In this document: piece after piece, positions 44,050 to 55,880 of the stretch
Layout of the letters: every line of letters begins with the position of its first letter
Position numbering within the stretch: the first letter of the stretch is position 1
NCBI RefSeq assembly: GCF_003255815.1
Contig: NC_037668.1
Coordinates: 83,835,915-83,899,914, forward strand
Source of the DNA: Theropithecus gelada
Taxonomy: Eukaryota > Chordata > Mammalia > Primates > Cercopithecidae
Length of the DNA: 64,000 nt
Reading direction: 5' to 3'
Translations under genes and position numbers: made by a program
The notes under the pieces: model-generated
Told to the model about the DNA's origin: nothing
Databases searched by the model: none
What the model saw: only the letters and a program-made list of their open reading frames with translations

Positions 44050-44642
44050 ATTTATATAATCATTCTAGGCTTGATACCAAAAATGCAATCATAAAATAAA
44101 TCACGAACCCTTATGACTACAAAATGTTTTTTAACATTCTATGTATCACATATGGCATGTATATAAACAAGAAGTCAATACATTACAGGAAAAAAATAGT
44201 GCCAATGTTCAGACATACAAATTACTGAACTTAATATGTAAAGATCTCTTACAAATCGGTAAGAATAAGATCAGTACCCAAAAGGAAAAAAAAAAAAAGT
44301 ACAAATTTGAACACAAAGTTTATATCAGAAGAAATAGAAACCATCACCAAGTATATAGGAATGTACAAACTAAAATAATAACATTTTCACCTAAATTGGC
44401 AAAAATATCTTTATGCCACATCACCTAGTTTGGGCAGGGGTTCTAAGAAATGAGTGTTATTTATACTTTTACTATAAATTGATATTAAATTTTCAGAGTA
44501 ACATGACAAAGTAGTAGAGCCTTAAACTGCCTATATTTTTTAACAAGAAATTCTTTTATAATTGATTTGAAAGAAATATTTTTGTTTATGGATAATTAAT
44601 TTAAAGGAAATGAATTACAATATTTTAAACTAGTAGTTATTA
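44050..44642 (+). repeat. Old L1 (L1M5-like) 3' ORF2/UTR, split by an Alu
   Basis: 'aaattggcaaaaatatcttt' and 'acaagaaattcttttataat' follow the end of old L1 ORF2 and 3' UTR. The 95-codon plus frame at 44141-44428 lies within it and is a relic. Confidence 0.6.
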
Positions 44643-44997
44643 GCTGGATGCGGTGGCTCACGCCTGTAATCCCAGCGCCTTGGGAAGCTGAGGTGGATGG
44701 ATCACCTGTACTCAGGAGTTCGAGACCAGCCTGGGCAACATGGCGAAACCCCATCTCTACTGAAAATACAAAAATTAGCAGAATGTGGTGGCACGTGCCT
44801 GTAGTCCCAGCTACTAGGGCTCCCTAGAGGCTGAGGCAGGAGAATCTCTTGAACCCGTGAGATGGAGGTTGCACTGAGTTGAGATTGCACCACTGCGCTC
44901 CAGCCTGGGAGACGGAGTGAGACCCTGTCTCAAAATAAAATAAAATAAAATAAGATAAAATAAGATAAAATAAAAATAATAAATAAATAAATAAAAA
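44643..44997 (+). mobile_element. AluS-type SINE with an internal insertion and a compound tail
   Basis: Full-length dimer ('ggtggctcacgcctgtaatc', 'actcaggagttcgagaccag'). About 11 extra bases follow 'cagctactagg'. The A-rich tail became (TAAAA)/(TAAGA)/(TAAA) arrays. The target duplication tagtagttatta is exact (44631-44642 and 44998-45009). Confidence 0.93.
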
Positions 44998-45009
44998 TAG
45001 TAGTTATTA

Positions 45010-45350
45010 ACTTAAAGGGGAGAAGCCTAAATAATGTTAGAGAATTGACAAAGGATATTTTGCTGCATTCCTAGGATATTCTATCATAGGCATGAAAATC
45101 ATGTTGTAGAATGATATTTATTGATACAAATATTTGTGTGAGTACACGTTTTATTTGAGTTAACAAAGTCGATAATGAAATAAAGGGTAGAATAGCCTTT
45201 CACTTGAAAAGTTATATACTTATAATCTGCACAGAAAAATGCAAAAAAGAATTTGAAGACATTAACAGTTTCTATTTTAGGGTAGTGGGATCACAAGTAT
45301 TTATTTTTCTCTTTTCTGCTTAATTGTATTTTCTTAGTCTACAAAAAAGT
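45010..45350 (+). repeat. Old L1 (L1M5-like) 3' UTR, after the Alu
   Basis: 'gaaaatcatgttgtagaatg', 'atatttattgata', 'gacattaacagtttctattt' and 'agggtagtgggatcacaagt' match the L1M5-type 3' end (gatgttgtagaagaatattt ... gttaacagtggttatct ... gggtggtgggattatggg). Confidence 0.7.
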
Positions 45351-45639
45351 TTTTTTTTTAAGTTTGTATGGTTGAGAAATGAAACCAATATATCAAGAAA
45401 TAAAAGAAGAAGGTCCAACAGTCCTGGTTTCCATCCAACATTATATAATCCTGGGGTGTTTCAAAAACCACCCAGTTATGTGCTGACAGGTTGTCCAGAT
45501 GTCTGGGATGAGAATTACAGAACATCTTTGTCCCAGCTAATTAGGTGGCTGGGCACACAAACAACCTGCCCTTTATTTTATTTATCTGCCCTTTGACAAG
45601 ACAATTTTCCCTGTCATCATCATTTTGCTTTTCTGTTAT
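45351..45639. other. Unassigned sequence
   Basis: No family recognised. The 90-codon frame at 45324-45596 has no domain. Confidence 0.5.
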
Positions 45640-45855
45640 GAATGCAAGACACTTTACTAAGTACATTTTTTAACATTCTTTATTGCATCCATGTAAATAA
45701 TCTCCAACTTGGGTATTAATATTTAATTTTACGTAGGAGGAAACCGAAGACTTTGAATAACTTGCCCAGTGTAATTAGCAAGTACGGAGTGGAGCTGAAT
45801 TTTATATCCTGGTTTCTCTAACTTCCAAACTTTGGTTTTTCCACTATAATTTTTC
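45640..45855 (-). repeat. MIR SINE, antisense
   Basis: 'gcaagacactttactaagta', 'aggaggaaaccgaagacttt', 'cttgcccagtgtaattagca', 'gtggagctgaattttatatc' in reverse MIR order. Confidence 0.75.
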
Positions 45856-46399
45856 TTCTAAAGAATGAGTGGAATAAACGTTGCCTTAAATGGCTGAAGG
45901 ACATCAATTAAATGACAATAAATCTCATCATGTAACATTTTGTTCCTTTTCGATTATATTTCAAACCTGGTTACATCAAGGAAAAATTCTCAGTTTCATA
46001 AGAGCATATATATAAAACCTATTTAATATTTGCTAATCCTCCTTTTTCAATAGTAAGCAAGCAAATCTAATACCAAGTCTACTTAGGATTTAACAATATT
46101 GCTTTGCCTTATTGCATTCAGCTTTACCTTCTCTTAGTGCAAGAGATAGTGATTTTTTCCATTTACAGCTGTCATGCAGATTTTATTTTTAAGTAAATTT
46201 AAATTTTCATAAGTGGATTTTAAAAAAATATTCAATCATCAACAGTTCAAGTAGTACACCAATGTCACAAAACATTGCACAGGTTGAATGCAAACACCAA
46301 GAGCTTGGGAAACAACTGAACTACTTCAAACTGCCTGTTCCCATCATTTTAGGAATTTGAAAAAGGAGACAGACAGGGACACTCTTAACTTTCGTTAAA
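45856..46399. other. Unassigned sequence
   Basis: AT-rich, nothing recognised. Confidence 0.5.
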
Positions 46400-46605
46400 C
46401 CTTTATTGTGTCTTGGTAATTTCCCTGTGCAGTCTCCCTGAATTCTCACAGTTGTTCTGTGAACATGCATACACCCAGTTTACAAATTTGGTAATTGAGG
46501 TACAGCAGAATGATGTAGCCTAAGGACACCCAACTAGTAAATGGTGAACTTGGGATTTGAACTCAATGTACTGCATCTCCAAGGACTCATCTAGTTTTAG
46601 ACCAT
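46400..46605 (-). repeat. MIR SINE, antisense
   Basis: 'gaattctcacagttgttctg', 'aatttggtaattgaggtaca', 'aaggacacccaactagtaaa' and 'tgggatttgaactcaatgta' in reverse MIR order. Confidence 0.7.
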
Positions 46606-47759
46606 GCCTTCCAAAAGGAGATAGTTATTTGGTTTGCTTTTTTGCAATTCTATACAAGTGTTAAGTTACTAGCATGCAGCAAAACCAAGAGAAGTTCAAT
46701 GAAGGGGACATTCCTGTGGGCCAGTGTTGAAAAGCATATGTGGCTGATATGGGCTTTGCAAAACATGTTAGGCCCTGGAAGCATGTGCAAGTGCATTTCA
46801 GATGGAGCAATTGGGATGATTTTCATACCACTGAGGCCAGTTTCTGAAACCCAGTACCTCATAGCCCCACTGCTTTATCTCTGACTCCTCCTTTTCTCTG
46901 TAAATGCCCAGGGAGGAGCAACATTTCAAGCTTCTATCAACAATTCACACCTTACTATGAATTAATTTTTAACACTTTGCTGAAAGCAAGTTGGAATAAT
47001 GTAAAGCATTCCAAGATTCAAGAGGTAACCAAAGCACAAACATCACCAAATAAACAGTGTGGATGCAACAAAAGTTGATTCTCAAATTTATCCCTATTTT
47101 TATAATTGCCAACTCTATTCCTTCATGTCTATGTAAAGGGCTTTTCACCATAGTTGCCCAAATATCAATGGTACTCTCCAAAAAAGATTGGAGTGGTTGT
47201 CTGACTCACATCTCCCCTACTACATTTCTCCCTAAGATAATATTAGAAAAGAGTCTAGAGACGTGTTAAGACCTTGCAAAACATATGGCCAAGACTTCTG
47301 ACCACGTTTTCCAGCTTGTGTGCATTATAAAATTCTGGTCAGGGAAACAACCACCATCAAGGGCCTCTTCTGGCCACAGCTTCATGTTTATTATTAGGAG
47401 ATCGCTTACGGCCCCCAGGGAGGTCACAGTGTTGACCTGACATGCTTCCCATCCTTTCTCCTCTTTAGCTGGTCAGACAAGACATTTAAACCCGACACCT
47501 CAGATCCTTTCAACGCAAAAACCAGATGTGCTCAGCTGGAAAGAGGAAAGGGCTCCTCTGTGTTCAACAAAATCCAAGCTCTCTGCAGTGAAGAGGGCCA
47601 AACTGACAAGCAGGCCAAGGGTTAGTATTTTCTGTCCCCTCCCTGGTCTCTGCTTTCTTACTCTTCTCATATTGGCCACAGCCTTCCACCTAGAACGAGG
47701 ACCATGTTTTACCACATCTGCAAGTCTTAGTTGCTCATAACACCAATATAATATTTTAT
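46606..47759. other. Unassigned sequence
   Basis: No family recognised. Frames of 70-92 codons overlap on opposite strands (46642-46884 plus with 46650-46862 minus; 47500-47778 minus with 47528-47740 plus), so none is convincing. Confidence 0.5.
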
Positions 47760-48060
47760 ATTGGAGGTATTTATTCAATATGCTTCCTTCTCTATGCCAC
47801 TGTGGCCTCTGACTCCATCCAAACTCTCAGCATCACTGCCTTAGATTATGAAATAATTTCCTAACTGATCTCTCCACCTCAAAGATAATGCTCTGCATTC
47901 TAAAATTATTATCAAAATAATGGCTGTCATGAAGATAGTGCCTAGCCCTGCTTGAGGGCTGCCGCCAATGTGCTTCCTGTGAGCTCTTCCCATGCATAGT
48001 TTCTCCAGGATTCTCCATCTCCACTTCCACAATGTGCCCTTCACTGTAGCTGCCATGAAC
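47760..48060 (+). repeat. Possible L2 LINE fragment, diverged
   Basis: 'taatttcctaactgatctct', 'ccacctcaaagataatgctc' and 'ctgcattctaaaattattat' weakly follow L2 text (cctcctaactggtctccctgcttc ... ctgatcat). Confidence 0.35.
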
Positions 48061-48554
48061 TGCTTCCCATTCCCCCGATGCCTTACACAGTCTACCTCCA
48101 GCAGGACACTGTCTCCACCGGTTGTAAAATGAGGAGATTCTATAACATCTAATGTTTATTCGTCCTGTGGGTTTAAGATTGCTGAAAACATTCTTTCCTT
48201 CTCTTCCTTTGAGAGCTTGTGTGTTCCGTAGATGACAAGGGGGAAACAGAGTCAGATATTTTTCCTGTTAGCTATTTTAGCCAGCTCCTGGCACATCTTT
48301 TTTTCTAATACAACTTGGATTCTTACCATTCACTCTGATGTCTCCAGCCCCGGCCACACTTAGTTTAAAATGTGTGAAGCACCACTGAGGTCCACATGAT
48401 TTTATATTTTTTCCAGTGGCCTCATGCAGCTGACTTCTTCATCCTTTGTGTACTTCAAGGGGAGCGGAATGCCTTATGCTCTTTTCATATCTACTCACAG
48501 CATCTACCACAGAGGTAGGGAGAGGCAGGTGGGAAGTAACATTTATAACAACAT
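48061..48554. other. Unassigned sequence
   Basis: Nothing recognised. Confidence 0.5.
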
Positions 48555-48800
48555 GATTAAGAGAATGGACTCTGTAGCTTGAGAACATCAGTTCTAATCC
48601 TAGCCCTGCCATTTACTAGCTATGTGACCTTGGAAAAGTTAACCTCTCGGGCTTCAATTTTCTTATCTGTATAACGGGAAAAAATGAGCTCCTCCTTAGG
48701 TTATTATGAAGATGATATTAGTTAATATAAGCAAAGTGCTTAAAATAGTGCCCAAAACATAGTTAAGTGTTATAGACATGTTTGTTGTTACTACTTATTA
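48555..48800 (+). repeat. Full-length MIR SINE
   Basis: 'agagaatggactctgtagct', 'taatcctagccctgccattt', 'actagctatgtgaccttgga', 'cttatctgtataacgggaaa' and 'gcaaagtgcttaaaatagtg' cover the whole MIR. This is among the best preserved in the window. Confidence 0.9.
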
Positions 48801-48869
48801 AGAACTTATTCCATTCCAGGAATTATGCTAGAAACATTAGATAAAAATACACATAATAATAGATACTAG

Positions 48870-49078
48870 TCATTAAGCACTTGTTAAATACATTCATTCG
48901 TTATATGATGATTCTCAATTCCTGACAGCAATGTGTCTCATTTTATAGAAGACAAAACTGAGGCTGAGAGTGTTTTGGTACCTTGTTCAAGTATGAGAAT
49001 TAATACATTTTTAAGGCCAAAAATGGGACCCAGGTCCCTCTGAGTCAAAAGCTCATATTGTTTCCATCACACCATGAC
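48870..49078 (-). repeat. MIR SINE, antisense
   Basis: 'ctcattttatagaagacaaa', 'actgaggctgagagtgtttt', 'gggacccaggtccctctgag' in reverse MIR order. It lies close to the sense MIR at 48555-48800. Confidence 0.7.
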
Positions 49079-50455
49079 TAGCCCTCGTCCATTTGTTTTC
49101 AGGCTTTGTTTTTTCTGCTGAGACAGGCATAGAGGCTGGAGCTCACAGTCTGACATCCTGTGCTGAAAGCCAGGCAGATAATATCATGTGTGGATTATGC
49201 CCAGTTTCCCATCCTCCCACCTCATATTCTGGAGAAGTAATGATGTTTCTTTTCCTCCTGCTCAGGAAGGCATTCTGTAGGGTAAGTGAGAGAAGTATTT
49301 GGATAGGGATAACCACGACCCATTTTATTTAATGAAAGCCTCCCACCTCTCTCCCTGTTTGAGGGTCACCTTCTTCAGAAAACCTTAAAAATGGTGATTT
49401 GCCCCAGGTGCACTCCTCAGTTTGCTACTCAGAAGTGTCCCTCACTGCTCCCCATCACTGCCAGCCACTGCTCCTGTGGAAGTTGGCTCCCCCGAAACTC
49501 CTGGTCTATACTCCCCCTTGACAGGGTGCTGTTCCATCTTTCTAGGTAGTGGACGCTGAGGGTGGACAAGACATTCTTTTGTGTAGCCTATTACTTCTGT
49601 TCTCCACCATACCATCCCAAAAGGCCTTACTGGAGGTTGAGTATAATCAAATTAATTATAATTTCAAAAAATGCTTTATATAATTGTCCATTATAATCCA
49701 AGACAAAATTATAATTAAACCCTTTCACAGGAGGGTCTCTATCAGACACACTCAATTTCTTGCTTAATGCTGCCATCCACAAGTCTCCACTCCTTCCCCT
49801 GATGACCCCCTTTTATAGATTATCTTACAATATGAATCCCAGGGAAACATTGTGGCCCCAAACATTAATCAGTGTTGACATCTGTTTCCACAGGTTATCT
49901 CTGGACACAGTAATCCTTCAGCAAGACAATTACCAAGTTATTCAACATGGAAGGCTTTGCCAAGACAGTGGAGGCTGGGATTTGACCCTCTAAGTGTGAG
50001 GTTAGTATTGATCTCCAAGCTCCGTCTCCACGCGTATCTCACCAACCATTCCCCGATACAAGTGAAAATCCTGAGTAAAACACAAACAATTACATCTTCA
50101 AATGAATGCATTGATGCTCAGAAACACAACAGCCAAAATCTGTTTTAAAGAGGAGAAATACTTTCCTAGTTGCAACAAAATCTACACTGCTATCCTCTAC
50201 AATAAAGGGTAGCACTGAGCCTTGCTAAGCAGAGTACTTTTGGTTCTTCTCTATTTACTCAGTGCTGATATCAGTTAGGGTAATTTGGTCCAGGTAATTC
50301 AAACAAACCTAAATCCAGTAATCTTAATCAATGAAGGCAGTTTTTATAACCCAAACCTCAAAAGGTACAAGGGACCTCACCGGAGTTTGATATAGTGCTT
50401 CAACAATACCACCAAACAACCAGTAAGCCTGTCTCTATCCATCTTTCTCTTCTGC
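49079..50455. other. Unassigned sequence
   Basis: No named family. The part after about 50255 ('gatatcagttagggtaattt') may be an old repeat into which the following MLT1 LTR inserted. Confidence 0.4.
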
Positions 50456-50885
50456 TATATTAGTTTCCCATCACTGCTATGACAAATGGCCATAAACTCA
50501 GTGGCTTAAAACAACAGAAATTTATGATCTTACGGTTCTAGAGATCAAAAGTCCCAAAGTCAATGTCTGGGCAGAGCTCTTCCTTCTGGAGCTCTAGGGA
50601 AGACTCTACTTCCTGCCTTTTCTAGGTTTTAGAGGCTGCCATCTTCAAAGTGAGCAGCACAGCACCTTCCAGTTTCTCTTTCTGCTGCCTCTGCCACTTC
50701 CCCTTTTCTCTCTTTGATATTCTTCCCTCCCTTTTTTATAAAAACTCTTGAAATTACACTGAGCTTATTCCAAAAACCAAGATAATCTATCCATCTCAAG
50801 ATCCTCGACTTAATCATATCTTCACCGTCCCTTTTGCCATATAAGGTAGCATTCACAAGGACTAGGACTTGGGCATCTCTTTGTG
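50456..50885 (-). mobile_element. MLT1-type MaLR LTR
   Basis: Plus strand 'tatattagtttcccatcact', 'ataaactcagtggcttaaaa', 'caacagaaatttatgatctt' and 'ggttctagagatcaaaagtc' is the reverse complement of an MLT1 LTR 3' half. The other half is diverged and no target duplication was found. Confidence 0.7.
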
Positions 50886-52539
50886 TTTGCGGTTGGGGTA
50901 GGCGTTGTTCTTTCTACATCTGCTTTCCACTGTGTTAACGTCATCTGGAAACAGTAGTTCTTGTATTCATAAAAAGACTGTCAGCAGCTCAAGGGTCTAC
51001 GTGCTTCTCAGTCCCTTTGGCAGGAAGAACAGAGACTCTTATGGTCTCTCACAGGACACCAAGGAAACTTCTTGCCCAGGATCATCCTCATTTCTATCAT
51101 TTTCATGGTTAGAATTTAGTCTCACACCCTTCCCTGAACCAATCATCATGGCCTCAGGGTTAGACTTTGCAGATCAGTGTAAGCCAGGAGCTGAAGCTGA
51201 GGATGGGCTCAGCTCCCGTGGGTGGAAATGTGGGAGGGGCGGTTCTCTAAAGGAAACTCAGAGTCCTGTGCCATGAAGCAGGGGAGGATGGACACTGGGT
51301 GCCAACAGCAGCAACAAAACCCACAGCATGCCAACACTACTATCGGAATATTCCCAGTAGGTCCATTAGAAATAGGATATTGTCACAGTTGCCTATACTT
51401 TAATGACCCCTTCTTACTCTTACAAACATCTGGCAGAAATTTTACTTTTGGGGCCAACTCTGAGTCTTGGATGGCACTGGAAGGGAGGTTCAATGAAGAT
51501 CTAAATTCCTAATGCTTAACTAACACACCAAGGTGGAAGATTCGTGATTTATCTTCTAGTAACATTATTTTTAAAAATATGCACACTCATTTGTATTTAG
51601 GCATCAGTAACAAATCCCTGTGGCACACCTCTGAAGGGACTGAATCACACCAGTGCATGGTAACATAGGGGCTGAGATCTGATTTCCCAGACACGAGGTA
51701 GGGATCTATGCATTGCTTTATTCTTCAGCTCTTGCTTTCTTTTGTATGTTTGCATGGCCTTCTGGAAAGCTGAAATTATTTTCTCTTTTTCTTTGTCTTT
51801 CTTACAAAGTTTTATTCTAGAGCACTTTGTGAAAAATGGCTTTTTGTGCATGTGTGCTTTTATATATCCTCCATGGAAACAATTATATGGGTAGGATGGA
51901 ACTTTACTTGATGGAAGTTTCCCTAGCCATAGGCTTCCTAATCTAAGAGTTAGAGACCTTTTACTCTCTTATCTTTGTAAGGAAAAAATATGGTTATCTT
52001 CATGCTTTTACCTTAGAGCTAATGCTTTGAAGACCTGCTAACTGAAAACAATGTCACAGATTTATCTTGGAAAATGTTAAAACAGAATTTTCCCCTCACT
52101 GTTGTCCTATATAGCAAACCTCAGGGAGGTGTGTATGAACCTTTTCCCTTTTGAGTTGCATGTACAAACTCGTGAGTATTTTTCTTCTTATTGTTACTTT
52201 CTAAAATTAGAGAATGTCTGAGTTTGCAAGAGGCATAAAAGCTACCTAGTCAAGTCTTTGTCAAATGCATAAGCAACATCCTCTAGTGTTAGAGAACTTA
52301 CCATTCCAGAGTCAGTATATTCTATTTTTGGATTGTACATAACACTTTAATAGTTCTTCATTTATAGTGATAAGACTACTTTCCTAGAACTTCTATTCCT
52401 TAATCCTATTTCTGACCTTGAAACAACATCATAGAGATCTTCTTAAAAAACCATAATCATTTATTTCCAAAGGTGTGAGACACTGTTTCTACTTGACTCA
52501 TTAGAATAACTTACATCTAGACAGTGACTTCTAGGTATC
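50886..52539. other. Unassigned, partly repeat-like
   Basis: 50886-51340 ('tcagcagctcaagggtctac', 'cttccctgaaccaatcatca', 'gtgggaggggcggttctcta') reads like an old interspersed repeat I cannot name. It may be continuous with the piece before the MLT1. The 123-codon frame at 50905-51276 spans it and is doubtful. From 51340 on, nothing is recognised. Confidence 0.4.
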
Positions 52540-52620
52540 TAGAGCCATCATGTACTCAGCTAATTCTCAAAGTCTTGTGGGGTAAGTATGGCTGTTTCCA
52601 TCATACAGATGAGTGAACGA
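52540..52620 (-). repeat. MIR fragment, antisense
   Basis: 'ctaattctcaaagtcttgtg', 'gggtaagtatggctgtttcc' and 'atcatacagatgagtgaacg' match the middle of a reverse MIR. Confidence 0.55.
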
Positions 52621-53094
52621 GTTCAGATGAGTTCCCGATTCCATTTACGTGTGTTTAACGTTAAGGCGTTGTGCATGATCTTTGACCTGCATGAAGATTA
52701 CAATTTAGTCAAAATTTAAAGAAATACATGTCTACATTCTAAGGCAAGTGATAAGTTTAAAAAAAGAGTAATGTTCTTTAAGAGAATTTCTATGGTTTGG
52801 GGGCTATGGCTACAGACTGATTTAAATTTAAATCAATGACAGTTAATTTCAGAGAGGACTATCCCTGAGCACTCAGGGAAGGCATAGGAAAAAAGAGTTG
52901 AAGACTTACCTGGAGAGATGATCCAGCAAGTAGGCAGACTTAAGGTGCTGAAGAGTTTGGCATGGTGAAGGATCTTCCAGATGACCAGAGTGCTAGAACC
53001 CAGTGAGAACATGGGAAAGCTAGACAAGCAGAAACTGGAGAGGCAGGCATGCAGGATGCCATAGGGAAGTGAAAACAAGTTATTTCTTTAACAG
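52621..53094. other. Unassigned sequence
   Basis: Nothing firmly recognised. The minus frame at 52833-53078 has no domain and lies beside antisense L2. Confidence 0.45.
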
Positions 53095-53325
53095 TAATGG
53101 AAAAGAGTTGTAGAGTTTTAAGCAGAGAAGTGACAATATCTGATTAACATTTTTGAAAGATCACTCTTGCTACAGTGTAGAGAATGGAATAGAGTGCAAA
53201 ACTGGCGGAATGACTGGAAGGAGACCAGTGAAGAGGCTATCACAGCAGTTCAGAGAGGATATCATGGTGGATTGAACTAGAGTGGCTACGGAAATGGTGA
53301 AATGTTGATTGTTCCAGTATTTCAG
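53095..53325 (-). repeat. L2 LINE fragment, antisense
   Basis: 'taagcagagaagtgacaata', 'gaaagatcactcttgctaca', 'gtgtagagaatggaatagag', 'gaggctatcacagcagttca' match the reverse complement of L2. Confidence 0.75.
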
Positions 53326-53399
53326 ATGAGCACCGGTGAAACATATTTGAAAATAAGGCCTTACGTTATCAAAAATTAATGTGATTGGAGGATATCACA

Positions 53400-53540
53400 T
53401 GAGATTTGGAGTCGATGACCAGAACTACCACTTACTAGCTATATCATCTGGGATAAGATACCTTATCACCTGGGCCTCAGTTTTGTCATCTATAGAGGAG
53501 ATATGACCATTATGTTGCTGCTCATAGCATTTCACAATAT
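53400..53540 (+). repeat. MIR SINE fragment
   Basis: 'agatttggagtcgatgacca', 'ccacttactagctatatcat', 'gggcctcagttttgtcatct' in MIR order. Confidence 0.75.
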
Positions 53541-53694
53541 CTTAAAAATGGGGGTCAAAATAACCATCATGTCTTCTTCACACAGTTGTTTTGTGAATCC
53601 ATAAAATTTCAGATGTAATATTGGTAGTATGTGGACCATTTCCATTGATCTGATACACAGTCCCATGTAAGTAGTTAGATAAGGCTTGGGGATT

Positions 53695-53825
53695 TTGCTG
53701 AAAGAGCTAAAGTTTTAGATTCAAGCAAGGTTTAAGTCCTGAATTTACCATCTTTTAGCTTTATTTCTTCAGACAAGTTATCTAAGTTCTCTAGACTCAT
53801 TTCCATCACATGTATGAAAATACTT
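53695..53825 (+). repeat. MIR SINE fragment
   Basis: 'aagttttagattcaagcaag', 'ttcttcagacaagttatcta' and 'agactcatttccatcacatg' in MIR order; diverged. Confidence 0.55.
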
Positions 53826-55484
53826 GAATTATGGAGTTTTAAAAAGATAGTCAATATTTTAATTTAACCTAAGACCTGGTTTTTTTCTAACCCTCTTTTT
53901 TTTTTATCAGTTCTTCCTTCTGATCAATAATCTCTTTTCAATCTAATAAAGAGATCTAGGGGGTATGTTTTCAGCAATTTTTATGGAAGACATTTATTAG
54001 GCCGTAAAAAACAATGTTAACAATTTTACCCACTTGTTGGGACATGAAGTTCTACGATTTCTTTTTATGGGTAAGCTTGTTTTTCTTCATTTTTTTCCCC
54101 TCTCCTGCACTCAAAGTCAGCCCAAATATGGTAACAGTAAATCATTCAGACTGGGTTAATATATGCCGTTATGGGTTTAGATACCTCTCCGTCTTCTTGC
54201 TCATCTCTGAGACAGAAAGGGAATTAGTCAGACCGTCATTAGAATCATTGCCTTGCACATTAAACCCTTGAGGACAGTGTAATATGATCCCTATTTTCCT
54301 TACCTTTCAGATCTCTAGCTCCAGAGAAACCACAGCTCTGCTGGTTTTTGTGGTTCAAACCACAAAGATGTTTTTTAACTTTGCTTAACTTTCCTTCCAT
54401 CTGTTCTTTCCTCAAAAATGCACTTGTTGCTTTCGCTTCTCTTTTCATTGAAAGCCAAATTCCATAGGTTTGTTTCTTCCCCTCTTCAATCTGGCCTGAT
54501 GCCTCTGCTTGCCATCTTGGCCTGTCTTTGTGGACTTCTCTTGGTGAACTCAGGACCATAATTATTTCAGGGTCTCTGTGCTTTTTAAAATTTCAGGTAT
54601 GGATTATGTGGTGGACTGTCAAATGGTAAAAGCTTGCTTTTAAAAATCAGCTTTGAAAATATTCCTTCTTCAGGTAAATTTCACAAAATGCTCAAGAACT
54701 AAAATTTCAGTTGCCTCCTGCTTTCTCCTCCACATCGACACAGCCAGTGGCCTACCCAAAACATGAGGGATTATATTCGATCCTATTCAGAATAGTTCCT
54801 TTAAAAGAGACCATTTTAACAGCTCCATATTTTCTGGATATCACAATCTTGAAAGCGAAAGTCGGTTGGATCCAAATCTAGTGAAATTTCAAAGTGTAGG
54901 TATCTCAACTGACAGAAGGAGCGTGATATAGATCAGTGGCCACACAGCTGTGGAGCATTTGATGTCAGTAGCATGAAAAATGGTGTAAGGTGGTTCACAG
55001 CAGTAAACAACAATGAAATGCACTGTGAGAAAATGATTTTCTTTTCTGCTCAGTAGAATAATTACCTGGAATTATCCCTCAGTATGGTACTATTCCTACA
55101 TACTTCTCTGGCATTTCCTAACCCCTCTTTTGAACAGATAAAGAACAGGCATCGAACTGAAATCCTCAGCAGAAAACAACAATGTGTAGCTAGAATTTAG
55201 TGATGTTTCTAGATTTAATGATAATTTTTATGGTGACATCTTTCCTTTTATGGTTGGTTGCCTTTGTGGGTACCGATTTCCTATTCATAAGGGTGATATA
55301 AAACATCCTTATAAAATATACTTAATGTGAGTAAAACATGAGATAAATTTAAAGAATAATATTAAGAAAATACTGATATGAGTGTTACACATCTATATAG
55401 TAAAAATTATGAAAGTGATAACATGAATGATTGTGATTGAAAAATATCATATTTGAATTAGTATAAGTCTTGGAAGGTGACCAG
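53826..55484. other. Unassigned sequence
   Basis: About 1.66 kb without a recognised repeat. The plus frame 54014-54271 and minus frame 54260-54559 (99 codons) show no domain I know. Apart from T-rich runs near 53880-53910 it is ordinary-looking unique DNA. Confidence 0.5.
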
Positions 55485-55694
55485 GGACCTAATTTTAAAC
55501 TTCACCTCTTCTTACTTATTACCCGATGATTTGTAAATAATGTACTACTTTACTTTGAGCCTTAGTTTCCTCTTCTTTAGAATAGAGGGAAAGATGTATT
55601 ACATAGGATCATAAAAAATTAAGTAATATAATAATTGTCTAGCATAGTACCTGATATGGTGTAGACAGATACTCAATAACTGGTAGCTTTCTTT
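55485..55694 (+). repeat. MIR SINE, interrupted at its 3' end by the antisense Alu
   Basis: 'cttagtttcctcttctttag', 'ctagcatagtacctgatatg', 'agatactcaataactggtag' is MIR. Its end forms the Alu target duplication. Confidence 0.75.
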
Positions 55695-55785
55695 TCTTTT
55701 CTTTTCTTTTCTTTTCTTTTCTTTTCTTTTCTTTTCTTTTCTTTTCTTTTCTTTCTTTCTTTTCTTTTCTTTCTCTTTCTCTTTC

Positions 55786-55870
<85 letters not shown>

Positions 55871-55880
55871 CTTCTTTTTT
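55689..55880 (-). repeat. Large pyrimidine microsatellite (CTTTT)n-(CTTT)n-(CT)n
   Basis: About 190 bases of nearly pure C/T on the plus strand: ten or more CTTTT units, mixed CTTT and CTTTCT units, a long (TTTC)n, a (TC)n block and a closing T run. It sits exactly where the poly(A) tail of the antisense Alu belongs and lies inside its target duplication, so it evolved from that tail. The minus-strand frame at 55673-55927 is only a translation of this purine tract. Confidence 0.95.
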
